The notes below the pieces were generated by a model. It made no database searches and had not been told where the DNA came from. It saw only the letters and a program-made list of their open reading frames with translations. This document shows, piece after piece, positions 54,748 through 63,774 of a stretch of DNA of 64,000 nt. Position 1 is the first letter of the stretch; every line of letters starts with the position of its first letter. The translations under genes were made by a program, and so were the position numbers. This DNA is from Nitrospirales bacterium (GTDB lineage Bacteria; Nitrospirota; Nitrospiria; Nitrospirales; UBA8639): assembly GCA_021604005.1 (NCBI GenBank), contig BQIV01000009.1:60718-124717 (forward strand), read 5' to 3'.

Positions 54748-55482
54748 GTGTCTAACAATTCTGAAAAAGAGACAGAAAAGAAAGATGGTATTCAGACGCT
54801 AATCGAAACAGGCGCAGAGATTGCTGGGGGTGCCGTAGGTGGAGCGTTGGGGTTTCTTGCTGGAGGACCGATTGGCGCCGCTCTTCTTGGCGCCGGTGGC
54901 GCCGCAGCAGCAATGGCTTTGAAACACGTTAGCCAAGAAGTTTCAGAGCGCCTGTTGGGTCATCGCGAAGAAGTGCGGATTGGTGCTGTGCTTGCAATTG
55001 CGGCAGGGGAAATTCGACAGCGCATAGAAAACGGTGAAAGTGTCCGGAACGACGATTTTTTTGATATGAAGCAAACTCGTAGATCGGACGCAGAAGAGGT
55101 CGTGGAAAGTATATTACTGAAGAGCCAAAGAGAGCCAGAGGAGAAGAAACTTCAGTATATGGGGCATCTGCTTTCCAGTATAGCTTTTGATCAGAAAATA
55201 GGTGTGCACATGGCCCATCAGATCATAAAAGAGGCCGAACAACTCACTTATCGACAGCTTTGTGTGCTTAAACTCGCTGTAGTGAAAGATAGCTTCGGAC
55301 TGCGCAACGGAGACTACCGAGGTCAAAAATCATTCTCAATTGAAGTTTATCAAGTGCTCTTCGAATGCCTCGGTCTCTATCACAAAGGATATCTTAACTT
55401 TGGCCGTGCAGTTGTGTTCGGTCCTACCGACATAAAGCCTGGAAGCATGACTACTCAAGGGCTTGGCGCTGAGATATACTAA
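54748..55482 (+). CDS. Hypothetical protein with glycine-rich membrane-active segment
   Basis: 244 residues, GTG start. Residues about 20-60 (GAEIAGGAVGGALGFLAGGP, then IGAALLGAGGAAAAMAL) form a glycine-zipper-like hydrophobic stretch; the rest is a soluble helical domain (EEVRIGAVLAIAAGEIRQRI..., QLTYRQLCVLKLAVVKDSFG). The glycine stretch recalls pore-forming or membrane-inserting proteins. No known family; accessory-region context. Confidence 0.65.
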   Translation: MSNNSEKETEKKDGIQTLIETGAEIAGGAVGGALGFLAGGPIGAALLGAGGAAAAMALKHVSQEVSERLLGHREEVRIGAVLAIAAGEIRQRIENGESVRNDDFFDMKQTRRSDAEEVVESILLKSQREPEEKKLQYMGHLLSSIAFDQKIGVHMAHQIIKEAEQLTYRQLCVLKLAVVKDSFGLRNGDYRGQKSFSIEVYQVLFECLGLYHKGYLNFGRAVVFGPTDIKPGSMTTQGLGAEIY

Positions 55483-55486
55483 TAGT

Positions 55487-55687
55487 ATGCCTTACGACCT
55501 TCCGCTAAATGACATGACTCTTCGGGATAAGTTGGCAGCAATGGAATCCCTTTGGGATGATCTCGCACGTACTCCCGAGGTTGTTGAGTCCCCCACCTGG
55601 CACAAGGACATCCTAGACGAACGCCAGCAGCGACTTGCCCAAGGACGTTCTCAATTCATTGATTGGGAGACAGCAAAATCAGTTTAA
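55487..55687 (+). CDS. Addiction-module antitoxin (PF09720 type)
   Basis: 66 residues from ATG 55487: MTLRDKLAAMESLWDDLART and SPTWHKDILDERQQRLAQGR...DWETAK are the pattern of the small antitoxins that pair with RelE/ParE toxins. No RelE/ParE gene follows in its expected place, so it is an orphan. Confidence 0.85.
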   Translation: MPYDLPLNDMTLRDKLAAMESLWDDLARTPEVVESPTWHKDILDERQQRLAQGRSQFIDWETAKSV

Positions 55688-55760
55688 TTTAATCCAAAAA
55701 AACGAAATGCGGAAGAAAATTTGAAACAATCTTGGATACTTCGATAAGGTGGGCAAGCAT

Positions 55761-55994
55761 ATGGAAACCCAAGAAATTACTATTCGCGTGACTCCTAAGG
55801 CTGCCACCATATACCAGGAAGCCTCAGAGCAGGAGCGCCATAAACTTGATGCTTTACTCAGCTTGAAATTGAGTGAAACAGCTCAACCATCACGCTCACT
55901 AGAGGAGATTATGCGTGAGGCCAATCAGGAGGCTCGAGCATCTGGCTTGACGGAGAATGGATTGAATGAAATATTTCTTGGCATACAAGATTGA
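55761..55994 (+). CDS. VapB-like antitoxin, orphan
   Basis: 77 residues from ATG 55761 (AAGGTGGG upstream). ITIRVTPKAATIYQEASEQERHKL and SLEEIMREANQEARASGLTE resemble a common family of small antitoxins coded before PIN toxins. Here no PIN gene follows; the next gene is a nucleotidyltransferase. Confidence 0.65.
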   Translation: METQEITIRVTPKAATIYQEASEQERHKLDALLSLKLSETAQPSRSLEEIMREANQEARASGLTENGLNEIFLGIQD

Positions 55995-56051
55995 GGTGAA
56001 GTTTGGCCTAAGATCAATTTAATGGTGGAACAAGTGCTATAATATACAAAT

Positions 56052-56342
56052 ATGAGAAATTTACACCAAATCCAGGAAACCCTAGCTGCTCATAAGAAAG
56101 AGCTTTCTTTAAAGTACCATGTGAAACAAATGGCTATTTTCGGGTCATACGCAAGAAATGAGCAGAAAAGAGAAAGCGATGTGGATATTCTTGTGGACTT
56201 CAATGGTCCTGTCGGAATTGAGTTCGTTGACCTTGCTAACTATTTAGAAAGTTTATTGGACATACGAGTAGATTTGGTTTCTCGTAACGGAATCAAGCAA
56301 ACGTATTATCAAGCCATACAAGATGATTTAACCTATGTCTAA
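56052..56342 (+). CDS. mntA: MntA-like minimal nucleotidyltransferase antitoxin
   Basis: 96 residues. GSYARNEQKRESDVDILVDF is the GSX10DxD nucleotidyltransferase motif. In HepT/MntA modules this enzyme transfers AMP to a Tyr of the toxin and silences it. It overlaps the HEPN gene by 8 nt. TATAAT at about 56038 may be the promoter. Confidence 0.9.
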   Translation: MRNLHQIQETLAAHKKELSLKYHVKQMAIFGSYARNEQKRESDVDILVDFNGPVGIEFVDLANYLESLLDIRVDLVSRNGIKQTYYQAIQDDLTYV

Positions 56343-56679
56343 ACGAGAGCCTCAACTACTCATCGATGACATTGTCGAGGCTGCAAACAAGATTCTGAAA
56401 TTTACCAAGGATATGAACTTTGAAACGTTTGCCCGTGACGAAAAAACCATGGACGCCGTGATTCGAAATTTTGAAATTATTGGCGAAGCGTCAAACCGTT
56501 TCCCAAAAGAATTCAAGGACCTACACAAAAAGATTGATTGGAAAAGGTTAGTAGGCTTTCGCAATAGAATCGTGCATGAATATTTTGGGATCGACCGTTC
56601 TATTGTGTGGAATATTACTCAGAACTATTTGCCGGAGATGTTGAAGGACTTTAAGGTACTAATTAAACAGAATAAGTGA
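56335..56679 (+). CDS. hepT: HepT-like HEPN ribonuclease toxin
   Basis: 114 residues, all helical. Active-site motif RNRIVHEYFGID fits R-X4-H-X-Y, where Arg and His cut RNA and the Tyr is the AMPylation site for MntA. AVIRNFEIIGEASNRFP is the conserved dimer helix. The module looks intact. Confidence 0.92.
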   Translation: MSKREPQLLIDDIVEAANKILKFTKDMNFETFARDEKTMDAVIRNFEIIGEASNRFPKEFKDLHKKIDWKRLVGFRNRIVHEYFGIDRSIVWNITQNYLPEMLKDFKVLIKQNK

Positions 56680-56681
56680 AT

Positions 56682-57197
56682 TTATGAGAGTTTTTCCATA
56701 TACACCATCTGCAGTCCCACCATCGTTTTGGCATCGCGGATGGTGCCTTTTTTGATTTCAGCAATAGCTTTTTCCAAAGGCCATTCAAGAATTTCGAGGA
56801 CTTCGTCGGTATCCAGTTGCTGTTGGCCTTTGACGAGCCCTGTTCCTTTATAAACATGGATCACCTCATCGGTGAAGCCAGGGGCCGTGAAAAGGCTCGT
56901 AAGTAATTCCAGATTTTCAGCTCGATACCCAATCTCTTCTTCCAATTCACGACTGGCACAATCGCGCGGATCTTCACTTGGGTTCAACTTCCCGGCTGGA
57001 ATTTCATAGATAAACCCGCCGGCTGCATGCCGGAATTGTCGAATCAAGATGACCGTTCCGTTGTCCTTAACCGGCACAATGGCAGACGCGCCGGGGTGCC
57101 GAATCATTTCTAATTCCGCCGTAGCTCCATTGGGAAGCGTCACGGTATCAATATTGTACGTGAGAAATTTTCCGGAATAGATGTGTTTGACGTTCAT
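56682..57197 (-). CDS. NUDIX hydrolase, ADP-ribose pyrophosphatase-like
   Basis: 171 residues. The Nudix box GKLNPSEDPRDCASRELEEE-IGY follows G-X5-E-X7-RE-X2-EE-X-G. Flanking segments VILIRQFRHAAGGFIYEIPAG and LLTSLFTAPGFTDEVIHVY match the ADP-ribose pyrophosphatase group (NudF type). It hydrolyses ADP-ribose or similar nucleoside diphosphate sugars. Convergent with hepT, 2 nt apart; 27 nt downstream of gcvT on the same strand. Confidence 0.92.
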   Translation of the reverse strand: MNVKHIYSGKFLTYNIDTVTLPNGATAELEMIRHPGASAIVPVKDNGTVILIRQFRHAAGGFIYEIPAGKLNPSEDPRDCASRELEEEIGYRAENLELLTSLFTAPGFTDEVIHVYKGTGLVKGQQQLDTDEVLEILEWPLEKAIAEIKKGTIRDAKTMVGLQMVYMEKLS

Positions 57198-57224
57198 TAA
57201 GTAAAGGACAGCTGGAAAGAAAGG

Positions 57225-58328
57225 TTAAGACGAGGTTTTTCGTCTATAGAATGGAGGTTTCACCACGACAGCTGAGACTTTCTTGCCACGTACTTGGATA
57301 TCAAGTGGTGTCCCTTCGCTTGCATATTGTGGCGTTACATAGCCCATACCTATGCCCATTTGGAGAATAGGCGATAAATTCCCGCTACTGACTTGTCCAA
57401 TACGTTCGTCTTTGGCATAAATGGCCATGTCATGTCGTGGGACAGCTTTTTCGAGTAACTCAAACGCTACCAGCCTCCGGGTGGGACCATCCTGTTTTTG
57501 TTTTTTCAAAACAGTGGACCCAATAAAGTCCGGCTTTTGAAACCCGACGACCCATTCTGCCCCAGCTTCAACCGGCGTGGTTTCCTCGGTGAGATCATTC
57601 CCATAAAGAAAATAGCCCATATCAAGACGCAGTAGGTCGCGCGCTCCTAAACCAGCGGGTTTTAAGCCATGCGGCGTTCCCGCCTCGAGAAGACGTTGCC
57701 ACAGTTCAGGAGCACGTACAGCTGGGAGATAGAGCTCGTATCCCAGCTCTCCGGTATAGCCTGTTCGTGTGATTAGAACATTGCCATCTGATACCGTTGC
57801 ATTCAGGCACCAACGCGGCTTGAGTTCATCAAGCGAAGAATCTTTCAGGATTTCGCTTAAGATCGTTTTCGATAAAGGACCCTGAAGAGCGAGTTGCGCC
57901 ATCTGTGTTGAAACATCTTCAAACGTAAAACTATTTGGCCGTTTAACTTGTTGCACAGATAGCCATTGGCTAATTTTCTCTCGATTGGAGGCATTCACAC
58001 ACAGAAGGTAGGCGTCCGAACCGGTACGATACACAAAGACATCGTCTTTAATCCCGCCTTCTAGATTGCAGACCATCGAATACTGCGCCTGCCTCTCCGA
58101 CAACTTGGCAACATCGTTCGTGGTGACCCATTGCAAAAAGTCGAGTGCCCCTTCACCGGAAAACAGAAGACGGCCCATGTGACTCACATCGAACAAACCA
58201 GCCTGTTGCCGGACCGCATGATATTCATCAATGACGCCTGAATACTGCAGAGGCATCGACCAGCCTGCAAAATCCACAAGCTTGGCTCCATGTCTTTGAT
58301 GGGCTCCATAGAGAGGCGTTGTATTCAT
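57225..58328 (-). CDS. gcvT: Aminomethyltransferase (glycine cleavage T-protein)
   Basis: 367 residues. TPLYGAHQRHGAKLVDFAGW, LFDVSHMGRLLFSGEGA, YSMVCNLEGGIKDDVFVYR with the folate-site Asp, RTGYTGELGYELYLP, and the C-terminal GQVSSGNLSPILQMGIGMGYV. Transfers the methylene group from aminomethyl-H-protein to tetrahydrofolate. ATG 58328. It lies 9-13 kb from gcvP, so the two are regulated separately or in trans. Confidence 0.96.
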   Translation of the reverse strand: MNTTPLYGAHQRHGAKLVDFAGWSMPLQYSGVIDEYHAVRQQAGLFDVSHMGRLLFSGEGALDFLQWVTTNDVAKLSERQAQYSMVCNLEGGIKDDVFVYRTGSDAYLLCVNASNREKISQWLSVQQVKRPNSFTFEDVSTQMAQLALQGPLSKTILSEILKDSSLDELKPRWCLNATVSDGNVLITRTGYTGELGYELYLPAVRAPELWQRLLEAGTPHGLKPAGLGARDLLRLDMGYFLYGNDLTEETTPVEAGAEWVVGFQKPDFIGSTVLKKQKQDGPTRRLVAFELLEKAVPRHDMAIYAKDERIGQVSSGNLSPILQMGIGMGYVTPQYASEGTPLDIQVRGKKVSAVVVKPPFYRRKTSS

Positions 58329-58368
58329 GTGTCAGACCAGCTCTTCAACAGTTCCCCTCTTCACACCC

Positions 58369-58803
58369 TTATCGGACTTCGAGTAATTCCACATCAAATT
58401 TTAACGTCGCGTTTGGAGGAATAACTCCGCCTGCTCCGCGTGCTCCATAGCCCAAGTCCGGCGGAATAATGAGTTGACGCGTTCCTCCAACCTTCATGCC
58501 GGCGACGCCTTCATCCCATCCTTTGATAACTTGCCCGGCACCGAGAGGAAAGGAGAATGGATCATTTCGATCTTTGGAGCTGTCGAATTTGGTTCCATCG
58601 GTCAACGTGCCGGTGTAGTGCACAACCACAAGGTCGCCTTTTTTGGCTTCCTGACCATCACCAGGCACCACATCCACATATTGTAATCCGGACGCCGTCG
58701 TCACAACGTTTCCATCATCTGCCTGAACCATCGTGCCAAGGCCACACAACAGCATACTCATCACAAACAGCATGATGCTATTTTTACGTAATCTTCTACA
58801 CAT
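58369..58803 (-). CDS. FKBP-type peptidyl-prolyl isomerase, exported
   Basis: 144 residues. Signal peptide ([20 protein letters not shown]) then a single FKBP domain: [68 protein letters not shown] and [16 protein letters not shown]. Periplasmic folding helper. GAGAAAG ribosome site before ATG. Confidence 0.95.
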   Translation of the reverse strand: MCRRLRKNSIMLFVMSMLLCGLGTMVQADDGNVVTTASGLQYVDVVPGDGQEAKKGDLVVVHYTGTLTDGTKFDSSKDRNDPFSFPLGAGQVIKGWDEGVAGMKVGGTRQLIIPPDLGYGARGAGGVIPPNATLKFDVELLEVR

Positions 58804-58847
58804 GGGCTTTCTCCTTTGTTCGTTTACAACGTGAACGTGTGGTGTGT

Positions 58848-60050
58848 TTACAACGATGCTGTAGAGGGATCAGAAAATAAGGCAACACTCGCGGTATACC
58901 CATGCAAATAGTTTTTCCCGCCAACCGGTCCGATTTCTCCGCCGGCAAAAAATCCGGCAATGGGGACGTTCCCAATATGATCCCGCAACAGGGTGATATC
59001 ATGATGAGGTTCGGAGAACAAGCGAGTCCCTCGACAGTTGCAGCTAAAAAGCAAGGCCCCTTGCGCCGGTCGATCGGGATGGGTTCGATGATCTTTCTCT
59101 AAAAGCGTTCGCAACTCTTCGTCAGCCGCATTACCATCTCGAAGATGGAATTGCAGCGTTTGCCCTTCGTGCACGATATCCGAAATGGCCACGCCGCCGG
59201 ACTTTTCGTCTGCTCCCATCAGGTCCCGAATGAGAAAATCCCCTCGCTCAAATTTCCCGCGATACTCATTCATCACAAGACCGACTTGAATGGATTGCGC
59301 CACGTGCTGACTCGTGTCACGTACCCCCTGAATTGTGGATTTTAAGCGGTCTAGCATGGACAAACCACCTAATTCATAGATAATGTTCCGATCGGATTTC
59401 GTCACAACGTAGGGTTCTCCAATTGGCTGACACCCCTGAGAAACGACGGTTCGAACTTCGATTCGTCCACTTACGGCAACCCCCACGACTCCACTATCAA
59501 AAACATCCTGATTAAGGACAAGGCGATTCTCTCCACTATCGGTTCCACCACTTGCAATCCCTCCTATAGCTAATGAACCTGGAGAGTCGTGATTGATGGA
59601 AGCAAAAACCTCATCAATGGGAGTCGTAAAAGGATCGGCAAAAAGGAAAAAATATGGCCGCTGAGTATGCGTGTGAAAATCTTGAGGCCAGCCTTTCAGA
59701 GCAAGACGTCCATCGCGTTCATATGCCGTCAAACGAATTGGTGTCATCGTCACATCCGGGAGCACTGCGGACCATAGGATAATGGCCGGTTGTTCTTCGA
59801 ATTCTTCCGTGTCACCAATCACCCCATGATTCATACAGCCCACTAAATACTGCGGAGCAATCTTTTCTCGAACGAATGCATGTAAGGCATGCGCTTCTTC
59901 CGAAAACACAGAAGAAAAGAAAAGGAATGCTAAATCTGGAGTCTTTTCCCCAAATGACCGAGCAGTCGATTCCTGTAAGGCTTCAACGGCTTTTTCGACA
60001 TTGGCTTCCTTGGAAATGGCAACATGGTACTGCATGGTATTCACTTGCAC
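58848..60050 (-). CDS. FIST-domain protein
   Basis: 400 residues with FIST N ([31 protein letters not shown]) and FIST C ([46 protein letters not shown]). FIST proteins are sensory modules thought to bind small ligands such as amino acids. Here it is a stand-alone protein. In-frame ATG at residue 6 is another possible start. Confidence 0.92.
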   Translation of the reverse strand: MQVNTMQYHVAISKEANVEKAVEALQESTARSFGEKTPDLAFLFFSSVFSEEAHALHAFVREKIAPQYLVGCMNHGVIGDTEEFEEQPAIILWSAVLPDVTMTPIRLTAYERDGRLALKGWPQDFHTHTQRPYFFLFADPFTTPIDEVFASINHDSPGSLAIGGIASGGTDSGENRLVLNQDVFDSGVVGVAVSGRIEVRTVVSQGCQPIGEPYVVTKSDRNIIYELGGLSMLDRLKSTIQGVRDTSQHVAQSIQVGLVMNEYRGKFERGDFLIRDLMGADEKSGGVAISDIVHEGQTLQFHLRDGNAADEELRTLLEKDHRTHPDRPAQGALLFSCNCRGTRLFSEPHHDITLLRDHIGNVPIAGFFAGGEIGPVGGKNYLHGYTASVALFSDPSTASL

Positions 60051-60190
60051 ATTTAACCACTCATAATGGGAATTGCGCTTGGGTTATGAAACGCACCCTC
60101 TAACGCACAGGGTGCATTCATATGGTGGAAATACGAAGACTAACAAGCATGCAGTTCGCTTGTCCATGAAGACCTAGCGGGCGTCGTTCG

Positions 60191-60715
60191 CTACGGAACA
60201 TGTTGCGAGTCTCCAAGCTTTGGAGGTGACATAAAGTCACGTTCCAACATTCGATACGGCGTGAGCTCTAGCCCAACCTTGGCATACACTGATCGCGCAG
60301 CGGCATTCTCTTGCTCAACATACAACCTGACCCCACAAATATCGTGACGCGCGTGAACTTGATCGTAGACATATTGATACAGTGCACGAAATACTCCCTG
60401 CTGTCGCCAATCTTGATGGACATATACACTTTGTATCCACCAGAAATTTGCATTACGCCAGTCACTCCACTCAAACGTGATCAACAGCTGGCCAACCACG
60501 ACCGGCTTCGATGGCTCTATATGAACTTCTGCGATCAAATAAAATCCGCGTGAAGGCTGTTCAAATATGGCCTGAACTCCGGCTTGCAGCACGGATCGGT
60601 CAAGGCTGCGTCCTTCAGTTTCTAACGCGAGCGCGGCATTAAATTCCACGAGACATTCCACATCCGACAATACAGCATCCCGGATCAGGATGTTTTCTTG
60701 TTGTTGGACAGTCAT
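60191..60715 (-). CDS. GNAT-family N-acetyltransferase
   Basis: 174 residues from ATG 60715; GTG 60742 would add nine residues. Acetyl-CoA-binding segment VYVHQDWRQQGVFRALYQYV (Q/R-x-x-G-x-A type) and RLYVEQENAAARSVYAKVGL, where the family has ENxxAxxxYxKxGF. The substrate cannot be told. It is directly downstream of the DUF502 gene on the same strand. Confidence 0.9.
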   Translation of the reverse strand: MTVQQQENILIRDAVLSDVECLVEFNAALALETEGRSLDRSVLQAGVQAIFEQPSRGFYLIAEVHIEPSKPVVVGQLLITFEWSDWRNANFWWIQSVYVHQDWRQQGVFRALYQYVYDQVHARHDICGVRLYVEQENAAARSVYAKVGLELTPYRMLERDFMSPPKLGDSQHVP

Positions 60716-60742
60716 CGTAGAGTTAACACGAGTGCATGACAC

Positions 60743-61420
60743 TTACGCTGAACTTGACGGAGGGTTAAGCCACCCAGGCGAAGGACGATACAGGCCTGCA
60801 GAGAACTCCAACTTCATCGCCTCTTCAGGACGTAATTGTAAGAGATGAATTTTATATTCCGGGATAAAGGCTAAATAGCCGGTAAAGGGATGAATGGCCG
60901 TTGGCACAAAGACCATGACCAGCGCATCGTCATGGGCAACCTGGAGCCATCGCGGGGCATAGCCCATGATAAACCCGATTCCCCAGAGTCCATCTCGCGG
61001 AAAGGGAAACGCAGCCACCTTACTTTGTCCGAAACGTTCTTTAAAATTAATGACATCCGCCATACTTTTGAGCGTATTATAGATACTTCGAACCAATGGT
61101 ACTTTCTCAACGGATTCTTCAATGTGCGTATGGATTCGATACCCAACAAAATGCGTCATTCCCACTCCAACAAGCAACACAAGAATGGCAAACGACGCAA
61201 TGCCTGACCCAGGAACCTTGACATTCAACGTTGCCTGAAATACGTCCACAGTCATGTGATCAAGTGCATCAAACAACGTATAGAGGATTAAAAATGTCCC
61301 CCAGGCAGGAATGATTATGAATAATCCTGTCCAAAAATACCGTTGGATTTGTGATAAAAAATGTTGAAACATGCTGCCAGCCCTCGAGTGTACTGTATCA
61401 GATTTGTCAGATTCATTCAT
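60743..61420 (-). CDS. DUF502 family membrane protein
   Basis: 225 residues, two membrane helices (about 30-50 and 75-97) and a soluble beta-rich C-terminal part with VPLVRSIYNTLKSMADVI, GFIMGYAPRW and MVFVPTAIHPFTGYLAFIPE, all typical of DUF502. Function not known. ATG 61420. Confidence 0.92.
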   Translation of the reverse strand: MNESDKSDTVHSRAGSMFQHFLSQIQRYFWTGLFIIIPAWGTFLILYTLFDALDHMTVDVFQATLNVKVPGSGIASFAILVLLVGVGMTHFVGYRIHTHIEESVEKVPLVRSIYNTLKSMADVINFKERFGQSKVAAFPFPRDGLWGIGFIMGYAPRWLQVAHDDALVMVFVPTAIHPFTGYLAFIPEYKIHLLQLRPEEAMKLEFSAGLYRPSPGWLNPPSSSA

Positions 61421-61614
61421 TATTTCTCGCCAAGGCTGTCATAACACCAAGGCCGGTACACAGCAAATGCAGCCATAGGAAATAGACATCCGATCAGCAC
61501 ATGAAAGGACGGAGTGGGGTCACATTCCGCTCAACAATGCTTGTGTCTTAGCAAGGAGGGTGATACATTTTATTGAGTTGGTCAACAGGCCTCTAATCGA
61601 TAAAGGAGTGTGCC

Positions 61615-61905
61615 ATGACAGAACAACTAGACAACGCCAATAAAGGATCCATAGATCCTGGGCTCTTGGCAATCCTTTGTTGCCCAGAAACAAAATTAAA
61701 GGTCTTGAGGGCCGAAGACCAACTGATTGAACAAGTAAATTCAAGAATTCAACGCGGAGAAATTCAGAACAAGGCAGGACAACAGGTCAAGGAAACATTG
61801 GATGGCGGTCTGATCCGTGAAGACAAAAAAATCCTCTACCCAATTCGGGACCAAATTCCTATTATGCTGATCGAGGAAGGGATAATGTTAGAAAGTGAAC
61901 CGTGA
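61615..61905 (+). CDS. Trm112-like small protein
   Basis: 96 residues. SIDPGLLAILCCPETKLKV and KKILYPIRDQIPIMLIEEGI are the two halves of the Trm112 fold. The first cysteine pair reads CC and the second pair is absent, so zinc binding is doubtful. AAAGGAG precedes ATG 61615. Confidence 0.85.
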   Translation: MTEQLDNANKGSIDPGLLAILCCPETKLKVLRAEDQLIEQVNSRIQRGEIQNKAGQQVKETLDGGLIREDKKILYPIRDQIPIMLIEEGIMLESEP

Positions 61906-61964
61906 GAGGAACGCGCTTGCCCCTGGGCATTTACACATCTCTTGAATCAGCTCCAACTCAACCA

Positions 61965-62201
61965 TCAATCGAAATGCTCTTCCGTTGATTCGCCTTTGAC
62001 AAGCCACCAAATAGACCTCACCACTTGTACCATCACATAAATGGCCAAGCTAATGAGGATCCCATACATCCCAGAGGTTTGAGGTTGCCAATTTTCAGCA
62101 TCATGTATCACAAGCCCCAAGGTGACATGTGCCCCAAGTCCAAGACATAACGCAAAAATAATCCACTCTCGGACGGCTCTTTTATTTTTTGCGTCATCCA
62201 T
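61965..62201 (-). CDS. Small two-helix membrane protein
   Basis: 78 residues, helices at about 12-32 and 45-66 (REWIIFALCLGLGAHVTLGL; YGILISLAIYVMVQVVRSIW). No family recognised. Confidence 0.65.
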   Translation of the reverse strand: MDDAKNKRAVREWIIFALCLGLGAHVTLGLVIHDAENWQPQTSGMYGILISLAIYVMVQVVRSIWWLVKGESTEEHFD

Positions 62202-62277
62202 ACAGACTCGATTTTCATATCATCCTGCTCAGGGTAGAAGGAGATGGGTGACACTCCCCCTCTACACACTTCGCTGG

Positions 62278-62646
62278 TTAGACAGGACTCTTGTTCGACT
62301 CTATCCCAGTTGCCGTGATTAGACTGGTAAGGTAATCACTCACGAAAATAAGCGCTTCTTCCCGGCCATCGGCTCGTCTCCCTTTTTCACGCCGCTGAAT
62401 GGAAAGTTCATGTTCGAGGTCTGACTTCACATCTCCTAGAAGTTTTTGAAGGGATGCGGTGGTCAAATTCACATCAACATCTTCTATTTCCTGACAACGA
62501 TCAAGGACCCAATTCAACCCTTCGACACGCCCAAAATATCGTTCCTGATCAGCAACATCAATCCTGCCCATACTACTCGCAAATGCCTGCCCCTCATAAA
62601 TAAGATTATAAAAACTTGAAACAGCCTTGTGTAAAGTTGAATTCAT
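62278..62646 (-). CDS. Hypothetical helical protein
   Basis: 122 residues, soluble, helix-rich, with a basic stretch IQRREKGRRADGREE. No signal peptide, no family recognised. ATG 62646 with GGGAGAACAGG upstream gives it a good ribosome site. Confidence 0.65.
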   Translation of the reverse strand: MNSTLHKAVSSFYNLIYEGQAFASSMGRIDVADQERYFGRVEGLNWVLDRCQEIEDVDVNLTTASLQKLLGDVKSDLEHELSIQRREKGRRADGREEALIFVSDYLTSLITATGIESNKSPV

Positions 62647-62750
62647 TCCTGTTCTCCCACCTTATAATAAACTCTCAGATTTCTTTCGTCATATTTCCAC
62701 TGAATGTCTCGACCTTGCCGATAAGTATGTTAACCGCGCTGTTGCTGAAC

Positions 62751-62784
62751 CGCTATAGTTTATAGGAATTCCTGTGGTATAGCG
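62751..62784. other. Short inverted repeat CGCTATA/TATAGCG
   Basis: CGCTATA at 62751-62757 and TATAGCG at 62778-62784 with GGAATTCC between. The ends resemble the termini of the 94-bp element, so it may be a minimal remnant, or only a hairpin after the leftward gene. Confidence 0.35.
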
Positions 62785-62801
62785 CTTATCGAACTCATGC
62801 C

Positions 62802-63134
62802 TTATGTAAATAACAGAGGATGGAACTCAGCCATAAACCCATAATATAACGGTGCAAAGTGTTTCAAACTGTCTGGACTTGTTTCCTTAAGCCGCTTAAA
62901 GAAAAACACTTGATTGGTAGGATCAAGCTGCTCTAACAACGCCGCAAGCTGTGGCATTGAATAGCTTGTTCCAGGAACACTAAGAATATAATGCACCAAG
63001 CGTTCAACCCATTGCTGAGCGATATAGTCGCTGACAAGATATTCCTTCGGAATCGTGCCAGATTTGAGTATCTCGTCAAAGCGAACGGCCTGAGCTGCAA
63101 AAGGAATGTCGGCGTTAACGGACACCTCCACCAC
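62802..63134 (-). CDS. Hypothetical protein
   Basis: 110 residues from GTG 63134. Soluble, with SDYIAQQWVERLVHYILSVPG and QLAALLEQLDPTNQVFFFKRL. No family recognised. The start codon is not certain. Confidence 0.55.
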   Translation of the reverse strand: MVEVSVNADIPFAAQAVRFDEILKSGTIPKEYLVSDYIAQQWVERLVHYILSVPGTSYSMPQLAALLEQLDPTNQVFFFKRLKETSPDSLKHFAPLYYGFMAEFHPLLFT

Positions 63135-63230
63135 AGTCGTTACATATAAGTTTGAATGAAGCCAACCCTGTTTTCAAATTAACATTGATTCCTAAAAATA
63201 TCTACCTGTATTTTCCGTTTTTCAGAAAAC

Positions 63231-63536
63231 TTGGGGAGTAAGATTTCGATTAATCACTACACATATTCACTTTCCCCTTATTTCTCAAATATTCATTGCC
63301 GAGCGAAAGATAGTTCAAATCTGACAACAACCCAAACTCTCCAAATTTCGTATAAGGGAGAAACGTATAATGTACCTCATAAATATTTATTTAAAAAAAC
63401 ATTACAATTAAATATATATACTTATTCAAAAAACCTTATCGACTCAGAGCTTCCAACGCTTGAAGCATCGTTGAAATATTCAGCACCGTATCTTGCAGAT
63501 GTATACATAATAGATGGCGAAACCCAACAGTCCTGA
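63231..63536 (+). CDS. Doubtful A+T-rich reading frame
   Basis: 101 codons from TTG, much lower in G+C than its surroundings. QISYKGETYNVPHKYLFKKT weakly resembles the C-terminal domain of IS21/Mu-type transposases (pattern ...YSVPxxYxG...), so it could be a transposase remnant. Confidence is low. Confidence 0.25.
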   Translation: MGSKISINHYTYSLSPYFSNIHCRAKDSSNLTTTQTLQISYKGETYNVPHKYLFKKTLQLNIYTYSKNLIDSELPTLEASLKYSAPYLADVYIIDGETQQS

Positions 63537-63708
63537 ATTCACATCACTCCTACAACACAATCCGTACACGTCGTACAGACGGAAGTATGTTGGAACGTCT
63601 AGAGTTTAGCTCAAAACTTCTTAGGTAGAGATCAGATAATGATACGTGCGTGAAACATCAACGTTTGTAGGCAGTATCGAGTCCTTACACCCTTCTCTTA
63701 AAACGCAT

Positions 63709-63741
63709 CAGGCCTGAAGGGGAAATTCCCCTCCAGGCCTG
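63709..63741 (-). terminator. Terminator of nxrB
   Basis: CAGGCCTGAAGGGG and CCCCTCCAGGCCTG form a stem of about 13 pairs with one mismatch and a 5-nt loop, 34-66 nt downstream of the stop codon on the minus strand, followed by a short T-run in GCGTTTTAAG. Very stable, as expected for a highly expressed gene. Confidence 0.8.
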
Positions 63742-63774
63742 GTGATGGTCTCTCTGGTGTGTCGTCAGAACGAC

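Noticed and set aside
63231..63536. Definite transposase gene
   Set aside because: Only a short YNVP-like motif is seen in an A+T-rich frame; too weak for more than a remark.
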